Positions 1 through 6,613 of a DNA stretch of 8,445 nucleotides are shown in pieces. The DNA lies in contig CANPNQ010000028.1 in assembly GCA_947575425.1 (NCBI GenBank), positions 1-8,445 of the forward strand, written 5' to 3'. The position numbers and the translations under genes were made by a program. The notes below the pieces were generated by a model. The model ran no database searches. It saw nothing but the letters and a program-made list of their open reading frames with translations, and was not told the origin of the DNA. The first letter of the stretch is position 1, and every line of letters starts with the position of its first letter. This stretch comes from an uncultured Erysipelotrichaceae bacterium. GTDB lineage: Bacteria; Bacillota_I; Bacilli_A; Erysipelotrichales; Erysipelotrichaceae.

Positions 1-177
1 TTTCCCTTGATCGCCCATATCTGCGCCGATCGTGTAATCGAAGGATTGGATTTCACTGAATTTTTTGATGCTTGCTTCCAAGCGATCCAGTGCCTCATCC
101 TCTACCGTAGAGCCTGAGCATGCGGATAATGAAAATAATAATCCGACGCAGGCAAATAGTGTAAATAATTTTTTCAT
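1..177 (-). CDS. Lipoprotein, N-terminal part (runs off the window)
   Basis: The first 59 residues of a minus-strand gene are visible, starting at the ATG at 177-175; the rest lies beyond the left edge. The start is supported by GGGAGG a few bases upstream. The N-terminus is a classic lipoprotein signal: MKK, a hydrophobic stretch of about 14 residues (residues 4-17), then the lipobox LSAC with the lipidated cysteine at residue 20. The mature part begins SGSTVEDEALDRLEAS and is charged and probably helical. It should be exported, diacylated at Cys20 and anchored outside the membrane. The short mature stretch does not identify a family; it could be a solute-binding or general surface lipoprotein. 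The lipoprotein call is firm, the function unknown. It is divergently oriented from ispF. Confidence 0.85.
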   Translation of the reverse strand, partial: MKKLFTLFACVGLLFSLSACSGSTVEDEALDRLEASIKKFSEIQSFDYTIGADMGDQGK

Positions 178-206
178 AATAGCCTCCCATGTCTCTCTGT
201 ATCAAT

Positions 207-234
207 AGTATAGCATATTTTTGCGATAATTCAA
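207..234 (-). promoter_or_regulatory. Promoter of the lipoprotein gene
   Basis: Read on the minus strand, TTGAAT (234-229) and TATACT (212-207) are separated by 16 bases, with TGC just before the -10 box giving an extended -10. The -10 lies about 30 bases upstream of the lipoprotein ATG, leaving a short leader that carries the GGGAGG site. This is a motif match only. Confidence 0.55.
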
Positions 235-271
235 AAGCAAAATATGCCAAATGATGCGGAATATTTTATTT

Positions 272-282
272 TATGATACAAT
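272..282 (+). promoter_or_regulatory. Possible -10 region of the ispF promoter
   Basis: TATGAT (272-277) overlaps TACAAT (277-282) in the divergent lipoprotein/ispF gap. Either could be a -10 box, but no good -35 is visible at the right distance. If used, it would give ispF a leader of about 160 nt, longer than a simple untranslated region needs. The gap is otherwise AT-rich and holds only two short hairpins and a possible 15-codon reading frame. Confidence 0.25.
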
Positions 283-450
283 GGAGAAAATGTTGCGCCT
301 TTCCTGCGCAGAAAAGGGAATATGCTTCATGAAATAAAGAAATGTGAATCAAACTAAAAAAGGCAGAGTTGCCATAGAATATAGGGAAGTGCCGCGAAAT
401 GGGATCGCCATTGGAACCATGGCATAACTGAAAAAGAAAGGAAGGATAGG

Positions 451-936
451 ATGTATCGAATCGGGCAATCCAGCGATATTCATCGTTTATGTGAGGGAAG
501 GAAATTGGTTTTGGGCGGAGTGGAGATTGATCATGAAAAGGGCTGCTTGGGACACAGCGATGGCGATGCGCTGCTGCATGCGATAGCTGAGAGCATATTA
601 GGCGCACTTGCCTTAGGAGATCTGGGGAAGCACTTTCCTGACAGCGATCCTGCCTATGAGGGGATTTCTTCCCTTGTATTGCTTGCGCATGTATATGAGC
701 TGATGGTAAAAATGGGATATGTCATCCAAAATGTCGATGCTTTACTTCTGATAGAACAGCCAAAAATGACGCCGCATATCGAAGCGATGCGCACAAATAT
801 TGCCAAATGCCTGCATTGTGATGCGGATCGCATCAGTGTAAAAGCAACGCGGGGAGAAGGTCTTGGCTTCATCGGCAAAGAGGAAGGGGTATTGGCGCAA
901 TGCGTAACATTGCTACGCAGAAATACAGCGCTATGA
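451..936 (+). CDS. ispF: 2-C-methyl-D-erythritol 2,4-cyclodiphosphate synthase
   Basis: IspF converts CDP-methylerythritol 2-phosphate to the 2,4-cyclodiphosphate with release of CMP, in the MEP route to isoprenoids in the cytoplasm. The 161-residue length is usual for the family. The signature is clear: RIGQSSDIH with metal ligands Asp9 and His11, LGHSDGDALLHAI with His35, Asp37 and the third metal ligand His43, then DLGKHFPDSD at 57-66, and a C-terminal LGFIGKEEGV. The ATG start follows AAGGAAGG (438-445) with 5 bases between. One oddity: the motif that reads ATTTEK in E. coli is ATRGEG here (132-137). Glu136 is kept, but the second Thr is replaced by Arg. The gene stands alone, without the ispD that often precedes it in other bacteria, and no terminator follows it. 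Enzymes of this family are homotrimers with active sites at the subunit interfaces. Confidence 0.95.
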   Translation: MYRIGQSSDIHRLCEGRKLVLGGVEIDHEKGCLGHSDGDALLHAIAESILGALALGDLGKHFPDSDPAYEGISSLVLLAHVYELMVKMGYVIQNVDALLLIEQPKMTPHIEAMRTNIAKCLHCDADRISVKATRGEGLGFIGKEEGVLAQCVTLLRRNTAL

Positions 937-947
937 TCCTCTTGTAA

Positions 948-977
948 TTGGAAAAAACAAAGGATTTCTATTATAAT
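948..977 (+). promoter_or_regulatory. Possible upstream promoter of the bactofilin gene
   Basis: TTGGAA (948-953) and a consensus TATAAT (972-977) with an 18-base spacer lie just downstream of ispF. A better-spaced promoter follows at 1003-1031, so this may be a second start site or a chance match. Confidence 0.35.
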
Positions 978-1002
978 CTTTTGAGAAAATCACACTGTAA
1001 GA

Positions 1003-1031
1003 TTGAATAAAACGACAAATCCATGTATAAT
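1003..1031 (+). promoter_or_regulatory. Promoter of the bactofilin gene
   Basis: TTGAAT (1003-1008) and a perfect TATAAT (1026-1031) are separated by 17 bases, about 45 bases upstream of the ATG. This is the best sigma-A-type promoter in the window. Because it covers the 5' end of the longer reading frame that opens at 1003, it also argues that translation starts at 1075 and not at 1003. Confidence 0.65.
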
Positions 1032-1074
1032 ATTTACAAAGGGCAAGAGAGAAAAATACTCGGAGGTAGTCGCT

Positions 1075-1653
1075 ATGAATTACAATCATGATGATAGACA
1101 ATACTATAACAACAATCAGGGATATGGAAATCAGAGCTATGGCAGTCAAAATGATCGGATGCGCAGTGTGGTCAATGACCAAAGACGCTATGATCCGCAG
1201 ATGGCTCAGCAGGAAAGCTTTGAACCGACGGTAATCGGCAAAGGCGCAAGAATCGTAGGTACTTTGGAGGTAGCCGGAGATTTGGAAATTCAAGGTGAGG
1301 TTCAGGGCGATATCACATGCCAGAATAAGATCACGGTAACCGGTGTTGTGGATGGCAATATCACCACATGCGATGTGGATTTGGACAATGCGATCGTCAC
1401 CGGAGATATCAACTGTACCGGGGATCTGCATTTGAGTACCAGCGCAACCGTTGCCGGAAACTGTGAAGCGATGAATGTCGTATGCGGCGGACGAATCAAG
1501 GGCGATGTAAATGCCGCAGAATCCGCAACCTTTGAGGAGAAAGCAGCGTTGGTCGGCAATTTGACCGCCCGTGATATCGAAATCCAAAAGGGTGCGGTTT
1601 TACAGGGTAGCGTCAATATTCGTCAGGATATATATTTCGATACCGATAACTAA
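1075..1653 (+). CDS. Bactofilin family cytoskeletal protein
   Basis: Bactofilins polymerise without nucleotide into filaments that scaffold cell-shape or envelope processes. From about residue 51 to 185 the protein is a run of short beta-strand repeats with regular Gly/Val/Ile spacing (GTLEVAGDLEIQGEVQGDIT, then similar rungs), the right-handed beta-helix of this family (DUF583). The first 50 residues are disordered and rich in Asn, Tyr, Gln and Gly, typical of the polar tails that flank bactofilin cores. The start is the ATG at 1075, preceded by CGGAGG (1061-1066) with 8 bases between. An in-frame TTG at 1003 lies inside the promoter and is unlikely. Length is 192 residues. Five cysteines occur in the core (ITC, TTC, INC, GNC, VVC), more than I expect for this family. 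The gene has its own promoter and terminator and no visible peptidase or hydrolase partner, so its process is not indicated. Confidence 0.9.
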   Translation: MNYNHDDRQYYNNNQGYGNQSYGSQNDRMRSVVNDQRRYDPQMAQQESFEPTVIGKGARIVGTLEVAGDLEIQGEVQGDITCQNKITVTGVVDGNITTCDVDLDNAIVTGDINCTGDLHLSTSATVAGNCEAMNVVCGGRIKGDVNAAESATFEEKAALVGNLTARDIEIQKGAVLQGSVNIRQDIYFDTDN

Positions 1654-1675
1654 TATCATCAAACAGATACATCAC

Positions 1676-1702
1676 ACACTTTCATGCCATGAAAGTGTTT
1701 TT
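1676..1702 (+). terminator. Intrinsic terminator after the bactofilin gene
   Basis: A perfect 10-bp stem, ACACTTTCAT (1676-1685) with ATGAAAGTGT (1689-1698), closes a 3-base loop and runs into a T tract (1698-1702). It lies 22 bases past the stop codon and insulates the bactofilin gene from ychF. Confidence 0.85.
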
Positions 1703-1758
1703 ATATGAACTGTCAAGATAAGATAAGCGAAAAAGCAGAGGTTCGCGTATCTGTATGG

Positions 1759-1787
1759 TTTTCATAAGCTGAAAAAAATGGTAAAAT
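1759..1787 (+). promoter_or_regulatory. Probable promoter of ychF
   Basis: TTTTCA (1759-1764) and TAAAAT (1782-1787) are spaced by 17 bases, about 32 bases upstream of the ychF start. The boxes match the consensus only partly, but a promoter is expected here because a terminator lies just upstream. Confidence 0.45.
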
Positions 1788-1818
1788 AATAGGACGAGAT
1801 AAGGAAAGGATGATCCAT

Positions 1819-2922
1819 ATGCCATTAACCGCAGGAATCGTCGGATTGCCCAATGTCGGTAAATCGACCCTGTTTAATGCGATAACAAAAAGTCAGGTGG
1901 AGGCTGCGAACTATCCGTTTGCGACCATCCAGCCCAATGTCGGAGTGGTGGAAGTACCCGATCCGCGCATAGAGCGATTAAGTGAGTTGTTTCACCCAAA
2001 GAAAACAATCTATACGACCTTTGAGTTTACCGATATCGCCGGACTGGTCAAGGGCGCTTCCAAAGGAGAAGGGCTGGGCAATCAGTTTTTAAGCAATATC
2101 CGCCTGACGGATTGTATCTGCCATGTGGTGCGTTGTTTTGATGATGCGGATATTACCCATGTGGAGGGAAGCGTTGATCCGCTGCGCGATATAGAGATCA
2201 TCAATTTGGAGCTGATGATGGCTGATCTTGCGACGATCGAAAATCGCATCGCCAAGATCGAGCGCAAGGCAAAAACCAACAAGGATAAAGATGCCTTGGC
2301 AGAGCTGGCGCTCATGGAACGGATGCGTACAGCGCTAGCGGAAGGTAAGCCTGCCCGCAGTGTGGAAATGAGTGAGGATGAGCAAGAGCTTATCAAGGCA
2401 TTTTCCCTGTTAACGCTAAAACCGATGATCTATATTGCGAATATGTCGGAGGAAGATATCATCGCTCCCGAAGATAATGCGTATTATCAGATTGTGAAGC
2501 AACACGCCCAAACAGAAAACAATCAAACCATTGCGATCTGCGCGAAAATCGAGGAAGAATTGTCCGAGCTGGATAAGGAAGAAAAAAATGCCTTTTTACA
2601 GGAGCTTGGTATTGCGGAAAGCGGTTTGGATCAAGTGATTAAGGCTGCCTATCATGTGTTAGATCTTTGTACCTTCTTAACAGCAGGTGAGGATGAATGT
2701 CGGGCATGGACATTCAAAAAAGGCATGAAGGCACCGCAATGTGCCGGAGTGATCCATACCGATTTTGAAAAAAGCTTTATCCGCGCAGAGTGTTACTCCT
2801 TTGCGGATATCGATGCGCTGGAACATGAGCATGCGATCAAGGAGGCAGGCAAGCTGCGTTTAGAGGGTAAGGATTATATCGTACAGGATGGGGATGTATT
2901 GCATTTCCGCTTTCATGTGTAA
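1819..2922 (+). CDS. ychF: Redox-regulated ATPase YchF (OLA1/Obg-like family)
   Basis: YchF is a near-universal cytoplasmic TRAFAC P-loop protein that binds ribosomes and prefers ATP over GTP. Numbered from the Met at 1819: the P-loop GLPNVGKST is at 9-17, the G3 motif [14 protein letters not shown] at 72-85, a helical coiled-coil insert at about 130-195, and the altered G4 motif NMSE at 208-211. The NxxE in place of NKxD is the hallmark of ATP specificity in this subfamily. CAKIEEEL at 241-248 is the G5 equivalent. The TGS domain fills about 283-367 and ends [10 protein letters not shown]. Two ATGs are in frame, at 1810 and 1819. The second is preferred because [16 protein letters not shown] is the family N-terminus and AGGAAAGG (1802-1809) lies 9 bases upstream, whereas this purine run touches the first ATG. 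The 367 residues match the usual length. It is monocistronic, between two terminators. Confidence 0.97.
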   Translation: MPLTAGIVGLPNVGKSTLFNAITKSQVEAANYPFATIQPNVGVVEVPDPRIERLSELFHPKKTIYTTFEFTDIAGLVKGASKGEGLGNQFLSNIRLTDCICHVVRCFDDADITHVEGSVDPLRDIEIINLELMMADLATIENRIAKIERKAKTNKDKDALAELALMERMRTALAEGKPARSVEMSEDEQELIKAFSLLTLKPMIYIANMSEEDIIAPEDNAYYQIVKQHAQTENNQTIAICAKIEEELSELDKEEKNAFLQELGIAESGLDQVIKAAYHVLDLCTFLTAGEDECRAWTFKKGMKAPQCAGVIHTDFEKSFIRAECYSFADIDALEHEHAIKEAGKLRLEGKDYIVQDGDVLHFRFHV

Positions 2923-2944
2923 AAACTGCTTCGGCAGTTTTTTT
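2923..2944 (+). terminator. UUCG-tetraloop terminator after ychF
   Basis: AAACTGC (2923-2929) pairs with GCAGTTT (2934-2940) around a TTCG loop, followed by continuous T to 2944. It begins directly after the ychF stop codon. The stable tetraloop plus T run makes this a textbook intrinsic terminator. Confidence 0.95.
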
Positions 2945-2989
2945 ATGTTCCGGCAATACCAGCATTTGAATCAGAATGGAGAAATCAAT

Positions 2990-3495
2990 ATGAAAATCTG
3001 ATATCATCGCAACACTACATCAAGCCTATGACGCATGATATTCCTTATTCTTCATAGAATCCCAGCATCGTGACACATGGTATTTTGACCGTGAAGAGGA
3101 CTCTTGCCGTTGTATGAACATCAAATCTGTCTCAAAGCTGATCGTTGCGCTGGCAGTTGGTTGTGCTTCAGAGCGCGGCTGGATCACAGATTTGGATATC
3201 AACATCTGCGATGTACCTGAACTACCGCAATATCCTCCTATCACCTTACGACAGTTAAGGAAGCCCAATCAAGCACAATCCTCCTTTCATCTATGCGACG
3301 TTAAACGTTTATTTCATCTCGGTTCTCTTACAGGAAGTCACAAAGAAACATCTGTTTGATTTTGTGAATGAGGTGCTGTTTCAGCCATTGGGCATCCAGC
3401 ACTTTCTCTGTCGAAAAAGTCCACAAGGGTATGATTGTGGCGGCTCTGACTTTGCGATCCTCGCCATTGAAAAATTAAAAGAAATCCATCTTTAA
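2990..3495 (+). pseudogene. Decayed serine hydrolase (class C beta-lactamase-related)
   Basis: No intact gene fills this stretch, but broken pieces of one serine hydrolase are readable in order. A GGAG (2978-2981) precedes an ATG at 2990 that frameshifts after three codons. The frame beginning at 3003 meets a TGA at 3036, then reads YFDREEDSC, NIKSVSKLIVALAVGCASER and PPITLRQLR. This matches the family's SxxK catalytic region (SVSK, 3126-3137) and the downstream ITIRQLL segment. After a frame change near 3270-3290, another frame reads YFISVLLQEVTKKHLFDFVN, then VLFQPLGIQHF and SPQGYDCGGSDFAIL to a TAA at 3495. These fit the C-terminal half (LFxPLGI, then a GG-S segment). The middle, including much of the catalytic Tyr region, is missing. 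Active relatives are about 300-400 residues long. A further scrap, FYESGVYFLILAPNKE (about 3573-3620), resembles the family C-terminus, so the remnant may reach about 3640. The family call rests on motif recognition. Confidence 0.7.
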
Positions 3496-3703
3496 CAGCG
3501 ATGAATCAGATTACAGGCGAGATCCTTTGATCCCTTGTTTTCATAGACCTCATCGAACACGCACCCTTCTGCTTTTATGAATCAGGGGTGTATTTTCTTA
3601 TCCTCGCACCAAATAAGGAACGCAGCCCCAAGACGCCGCTTTCACGCTTCCCTTGTAATTTCCCAAATCTCGATCCTCCTCCCTATGAATTTATCCCTCA
3701 ATA
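3496..3703 (+). other. Non-coding gap with possible pseudogene tail
   Basis: No intact gene and no clear terminator are visible between the end of the readable serine hydrolase remnant and the next promoter. An open stretch at about 3573-3620 reads FYESGVYFLILAPNKE, which may be the last remnant of the hydrolase. The rest shows no recognisable structure. Confidence 0.4.
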
Positions 3704-3712
3704 TGTTATACT
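3704..3712 (+). promoter_or_regulatory. Extended -10 promoter of the CcdA-thioredoxin gene
   Basis: TGTTATACT (3704-3712) is an extended -10 element about 28 bases upstream of the TTG start. No strong -35 is visible, which is tolerated when the TGn extension is present. Confidence 0.5.
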
Positions 3713-3739
3713 TTTTCATAGAGTTGTGAGGTGAACGGT

Positions 3740-4909
3740 TTGACTAGTTCATTGATAGAGCATGTCGGTCTTTTGGGCGCATTTGCGGAAGGATTGATTT
3801 CCTTTTTCTCTCCCTGTGTATTGCCGCTGTTGCCAATCTATTTTGGTTATTTATCCGGCGCTTTGGAGGATCAAAAGCCATCGCGGAAAAAGACGCTGTT
3901 ATTCACGATGATGTTTATCGTGGGAATGTTTAGCGCATTGCTATTATTAAATATATCGATCACTTGGATCTCTTCCTTTTTTAAAGGAGCGAGTATCTGG
4001 TTTATGCGCATCGGCGGTATTCTGATTATTTTGCTTGGCTTGGTCCAGTTGGGTGTCATCCAGTTGTCCTTTTTAGAACGAACGTTTCATATCAGCTATG
4101 ATTTCAGCGGGAAGCGCATGAATATGGCGCTTGCCTTTGTGATGGGCTTTACCTTTAGCTTTTCATGGACACCGTGCATCGGACCTGCCCTTGCCTCCGT
4201 TTTGATCTTGGCAGGCAGCACGGAAAGCCTGTTGGCGTCCATTGGATTGATCATCGCCTATGCATTGGGGTTTGCTCTGCCTTTTTTGATTATCAGCTTT
4301 TTCTCAAAACAGGCCATCCGGTTTTTCCACACACAGGAGACGCTGATGCAGGTCATCGTAAAGGTAGGCGCCATTATTCTGATCGTGATGGGACTTTTAA
4401 TGACCAGCGGCGCACTGGGTGTTATGAGCGGCACTCCACCGCAGGAAAGCGATGATACGCAGGAAGAGGATCAAGCGCCTTCCTTTGTTTTAATGGATCA
4501 AAATGATCAGGAAATCCGTTTTACGGATTTCAAGGGAAAGATCGTATATATGAATTTTTGGGGAACATGGTGTCCGATTTGCCGGGAGGAGCTGGATCAC
4601 ATCCAAGCCTTATATGATCAATATCAAAGCAGGGAAGATGTTGTCATATTGACCTTTGTCTTTCCCAACAGCGGAAATGAAACAGACAGTGCAGGGATCA
4701 AACAATTCCTTCAGGAGCATAACTATGATTTCCCGGTGCTGTTTGATGAGGAAGGAACATTGTTTTACCAATATGGAATCAGCGCTTATCCAACCACGGT
4801 CTTTATCGATCAGAAGCAGCGCGTTTACGGCTATGTTCCGGGCAAGATCGCCTTTGACAAGCTTGATCTCTTATTTGAAGAAATGCGAGCAGCGGACAGC
4901 GAAAACTAA
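3740..4909 (+). CDS. CcdA/DsbD-type thiol transporter fused to a TlpA-like thioredoxin domain
   Basis: This membrane protein should take electrons from cytoplasmic thioredoxin and pass them to its own extracytoplasmic thioredoxin-like domain. Numbered from the TTG at 3740 (389 residues), residues 8 to about 225 form roughly six hydrophobic segments of the CcdA family. They include the paired redox cysteines in SPCVLPLLP (Cys26) and WTPCIGP (Cys146). An acidic linker (about 226-245, ESDDTQEEDQ) leads to a redoxin domain with WGTWCPIC (Cys278 and Cys281) and the cis-Pro motif AYPTT (Pro351). The TTG start is preferred over the GTG at 3731 because GAGGTG (3728-3733) then serves as ribosome binding site with 6 bases between, and the GTG lies inside that site. 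No cytochrome c genes are nearby. In Gram-positive relatives such systems reduce extracellular methionine sulfoxide reductases or other thiol proteins, so cytochrome maturation need not be the role. The real client is unknown. Confidence 0.9.
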   Translation: MTSSLIEHVGLLGAFAEGLISFFSPCVLPLLPIYFGYLSGALEDQKPSRKKTLLFTMMFIVGMFSALLLLNISITWISSFFKGASIWFMRIGGILIILLGLVQLGVIQLSFLERTFHISYDFSGKRMNMALAFVMGFTFSFSWTPCIGPALASVLILAGSTESLLASIGLIIAYALGFALPFLIISFFSKQAIRFFHTQETLMQVIVKVGAIILIVMGLLMTSGALGVMSGTPPQESDDTQEEDQAPSFVLMDQNDQEIRFTDFKGKIVYMNFWGTWCPICREELDHIQALYDQYQSREDVVILTFVFPNSGNETDSAGIKQFLQEHNYDFPVLFDEEGTLFYQYGISAYPTTVFIDQKQRVYGYVPGKIAFDKLDLLFEEMRAADSEN

Positions 4910-4938
4910 GAAACTCGTTGTTTCCATCATAAAAGAAC

Positions 4939-4965
4939 CGATCATCGCCAAACGCTTAATGATCG
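4939..4965 (+). repeat. Hairpin in the gap before the nucleoside kinase
   Basis: CGATCAT (4939-4945) and ATGATCG (4959-4965) can form a 7-bp stem with a 13-base loop, 29 bases past the CcdA-fusion stop. No T run follows, so it is not a standard terminator; it could be a transcript-end stabiliser or chance. Confidence 0.3.
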
Positions 4966-5001
4966 TCCGTGACCTTCCTCATCTCGCAACCGCCTCTGTA
5001 T

Positions 5002-5032
5002 AAAAACCCTATCATAACGAAAGAAGGTTTTT
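5002..5032 (+). promoter_or_regulatory. Possible RBS-masking hairpin before the nucleoside kinase
   Basis: AAAAACC (5002-5008) can pair with GGTTTTT (5026-5032), and the paired GG belongs to the ribosome binding site AAGAAGG (5021-5027) of the gene starting at 5036. The stem is weak (five A-T pairs, two G-C) with a 17-base loop. It could lower translation or act as a poor terminator for the upstream gene. No experiment is implied by the sequence. Confidence 0.3.
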
Positions 5033-5035
5033 CAT

Positions 5036-6613
5036 ATGTTGACATTTCACTTAACAAGCGGACAGCGTATCTCTTTGAAGGAAAGGGACAGCATCCGATC
5101 TCTCTTGGAACAGCAGGAGCATGCATCAGATATCTATGCGGTGATTATTGATAAAAAACTACATGATCTCAATTATCGTCCCAAGCATTCGGGGGAGATA
5201 TCTTTTGTATATGCCGACAGCGAAATCGGAAAAATGATCTACGAGCGAACGATGACTTTTGTGTTTATCGCCGCTGTTCATGCGCTTTATCCCAATACTC
5301 CGCTGACCATCCAGCATGCCCTTTCCTCAGGGCATTATTGCGAGATCGCACGCAAGCCCTTTTTGACCCCGCATGATGTCACCACGATCCGCGCAAAGAT
5401 GGAGGAAATCATCGCCCATCAAGAGGAAATCACAAGAACCGTGGTCGATACCGCACAGGCAATCGCCCATTTTGAAGCGTGTGGTATGGAAAATAAGGCA
5501 GCGCTTTTGCGGCAGCGCAAAAGCAAGAAATCCAGCGTGTACTCCCTCTGCGGCTGTGAGGATTATTTCTATGGCATCTTACTGCCTCATGCCGGCTATA
5601 TCACCCACTTTTCTCTGCGCTATTATGCACCCGGTGTGTGGCTGTCCCCACAGGCACAATTCCACGATCAGCGCAAAATGTTTGCGGTTTTTCAGGAATT
5701 TGAGGCATGGGGAAAAGCAATCGGTGTCAGTAATGTAGCGGAGCTAAACCGCAGGATCGAGCAGGGAAAGATGGATGAGTTGGTTTTGATGTGTGAGACG
5801 ATGATGGAAAAGCAGCTGGCAGAACTGGCGGCGCATATCGTCAATGATCATCCTCATACCCGCTTTATTCTCATTGCCGGTCCAAGCAGCGCAGGAAAAA
5901 CGACCTTTTCCAAGCGCTTGGCGATTCATTTGAAGATTTTGGGTCTGGATCCGATGGCAATCTCCATGGATGACTTCTACAAAAACAGGACAGATACCCC
6001 TAAATTGGCTGATGGCTCCTATGACTTCGAAAGTGTGGAGGCAATCGATCTTCCTTTGTTTCACGACACGATGATGCGCCTGCTGCATCATCTTCCGGTA
6101 TCTCTTCCAAGATTCAATTTTAAAACCGGCTTACAGGAAAAAGCAGAAATAGAAACGATCCTGCAAGAAAAACAGATATTGATCATGGAGGGCATCCATG
6201 GTCTAAATCCGCGCATGAGTGAAGAATTGCCTCATGATGCTGTATGCAAGATCTATATCAATGCTCTCACTCATTTGAATTTGGATGAACACAATCGCAT
6301 TCCCACCTCGGATTATCGTTTGATCCGCAGAATTACCAGAGATCATCAGACGCGCGGCTGGGATGCGCAGGCGACCATTTCCTTTTGGCGGAATGTAAAG
6401 CAGGGCGAAGAACGAAACATCTATCCGTATCAGGAGGGCGCAGATTATATTTTCAATACCTCCATGGTATATGAATTAGCCATATTAAAACAGCTGGCGA
6501 TTCCGCTGTTAAAGGCAGTGAAGAAAGATAGCCCGCAGTTTTTGGAAGCCAATCGCTTACAAAGCCTATTGGCATATTTTGCAGAAGGCTCCTCACAGGC
6601 AATCCAGCGCTAG
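5036..6613 (+). CDS. Nucleoside kinase (uridine kinase-like) with TGS and ThrRS-like N-terminal domains; 3' end interrupted by adapter
   Basis: The protein combines a small beta-grasp TGS-like domain (about residues 1-60), a region like the second N-terminal domain of threonyl-tRNA synthetase (about 65-200), and a phosphoribulokinase/uridine kinase-type P-loop domain (about 275-500). The P-loop is GPSSAGKTT at 282-290, and the substrate-side DDFYKNR motif is at 312-318. Proteins of this layout are annotated in Firmicutes as nucleoside or uridine kinases, which phosphorylate a nucleoside with NTP; the exact substrate is not established by sequence. The ATG has AAGAAGG 8 bases upstream. As read the frame ends at a TAG at 6611-6613 after 525 residues, but that stop lies in foreign sequencing-library sequence beginning at 6606. 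Removing 41 nt (6606-6646) joins ...SSQAIP in frame to ILAEFLGNSMLDVS and a TAA at 6691-6693, giving 538 residues. The real gene end is therefore 6693. Confidence 0.88.
   Translation: MLTFHLTSGQRISLKERDSIRSLLEQQEHASDIYAVIIDKKLHDLNYRPKHSGEISFVYADSEIGKMIYERTMTFVFIAAVHALYPNTPLTIQHALSSGHYCEIARKPFLTPHDVTTIRAKMEEIIAHQEEITRTVVDTAQAIAHFEACGMENKAALLRQRKSKKSSVYSLCGCEDYFYGILLPHAGYITHFSLRYYAPGVWLSPQAQFHDQRKMFAVFQEFEAWGKAIGVSNVAELNRRIEQGKMDELVLMCETMMEKQLAELAAHIVNDHPHTRFILIAGPSSAGKTTFSKRLAIHLKILGLDPMAISMDDFYKNRTDTPKLADGSYDFESVEAIDLPLFHDTMMRLLHHLPVSLPRFNFKTGLQEKAEIETILQEKQILIMEGIHGLNPRMSEELPHDAVCKIYINALTHLNLDEHNRIPTSDYRLIRRITRDHQTRGWDAQATISFWRNVKQGEERNIYPYQEGADYIFNTSMVYELAILKQLAIPLLKAVKKDSPQFLEANRLQSLLAYFAEGSSQAIQR

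Noticed and set aside
901..919. Inverted repeat TGCGTA/TACGCA near the end of ispF
   Set aside because: It is inside coding sequence and has no T run, so it is not a terminator.
931..1587. Long minus-strand reading frame (218 residues) opposite the bactofilin gene
   Set aside because: It lies antisense to a clear bactofilin with its own promoter, ribosome binding site and terminator. It has no upstream ribosome binding site and no recognisable motifs.
3026..3268. Minus-strand 80-residue frame in the ychF-ccdA gap
   Set aside because: It is antisense to the recognisable SVSK segment of the serine hydrolase remnant and has no start signals.
3114..3359. Plus-strand 81-residue frame as a standalone small protein
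   Set aside because: Its sequence is a fragment of the serine hydrolase family, and the continuation of that family lies in another frame, so it is part of the pseudogene.
5373..5738. Plus-strand 121-residue frame inside the nucleoside kinase
   Set aside because: It is an out-of-frame shadow of a conserved gene, with atypical Arg/Ser-rich composition and no ribosome binding site.
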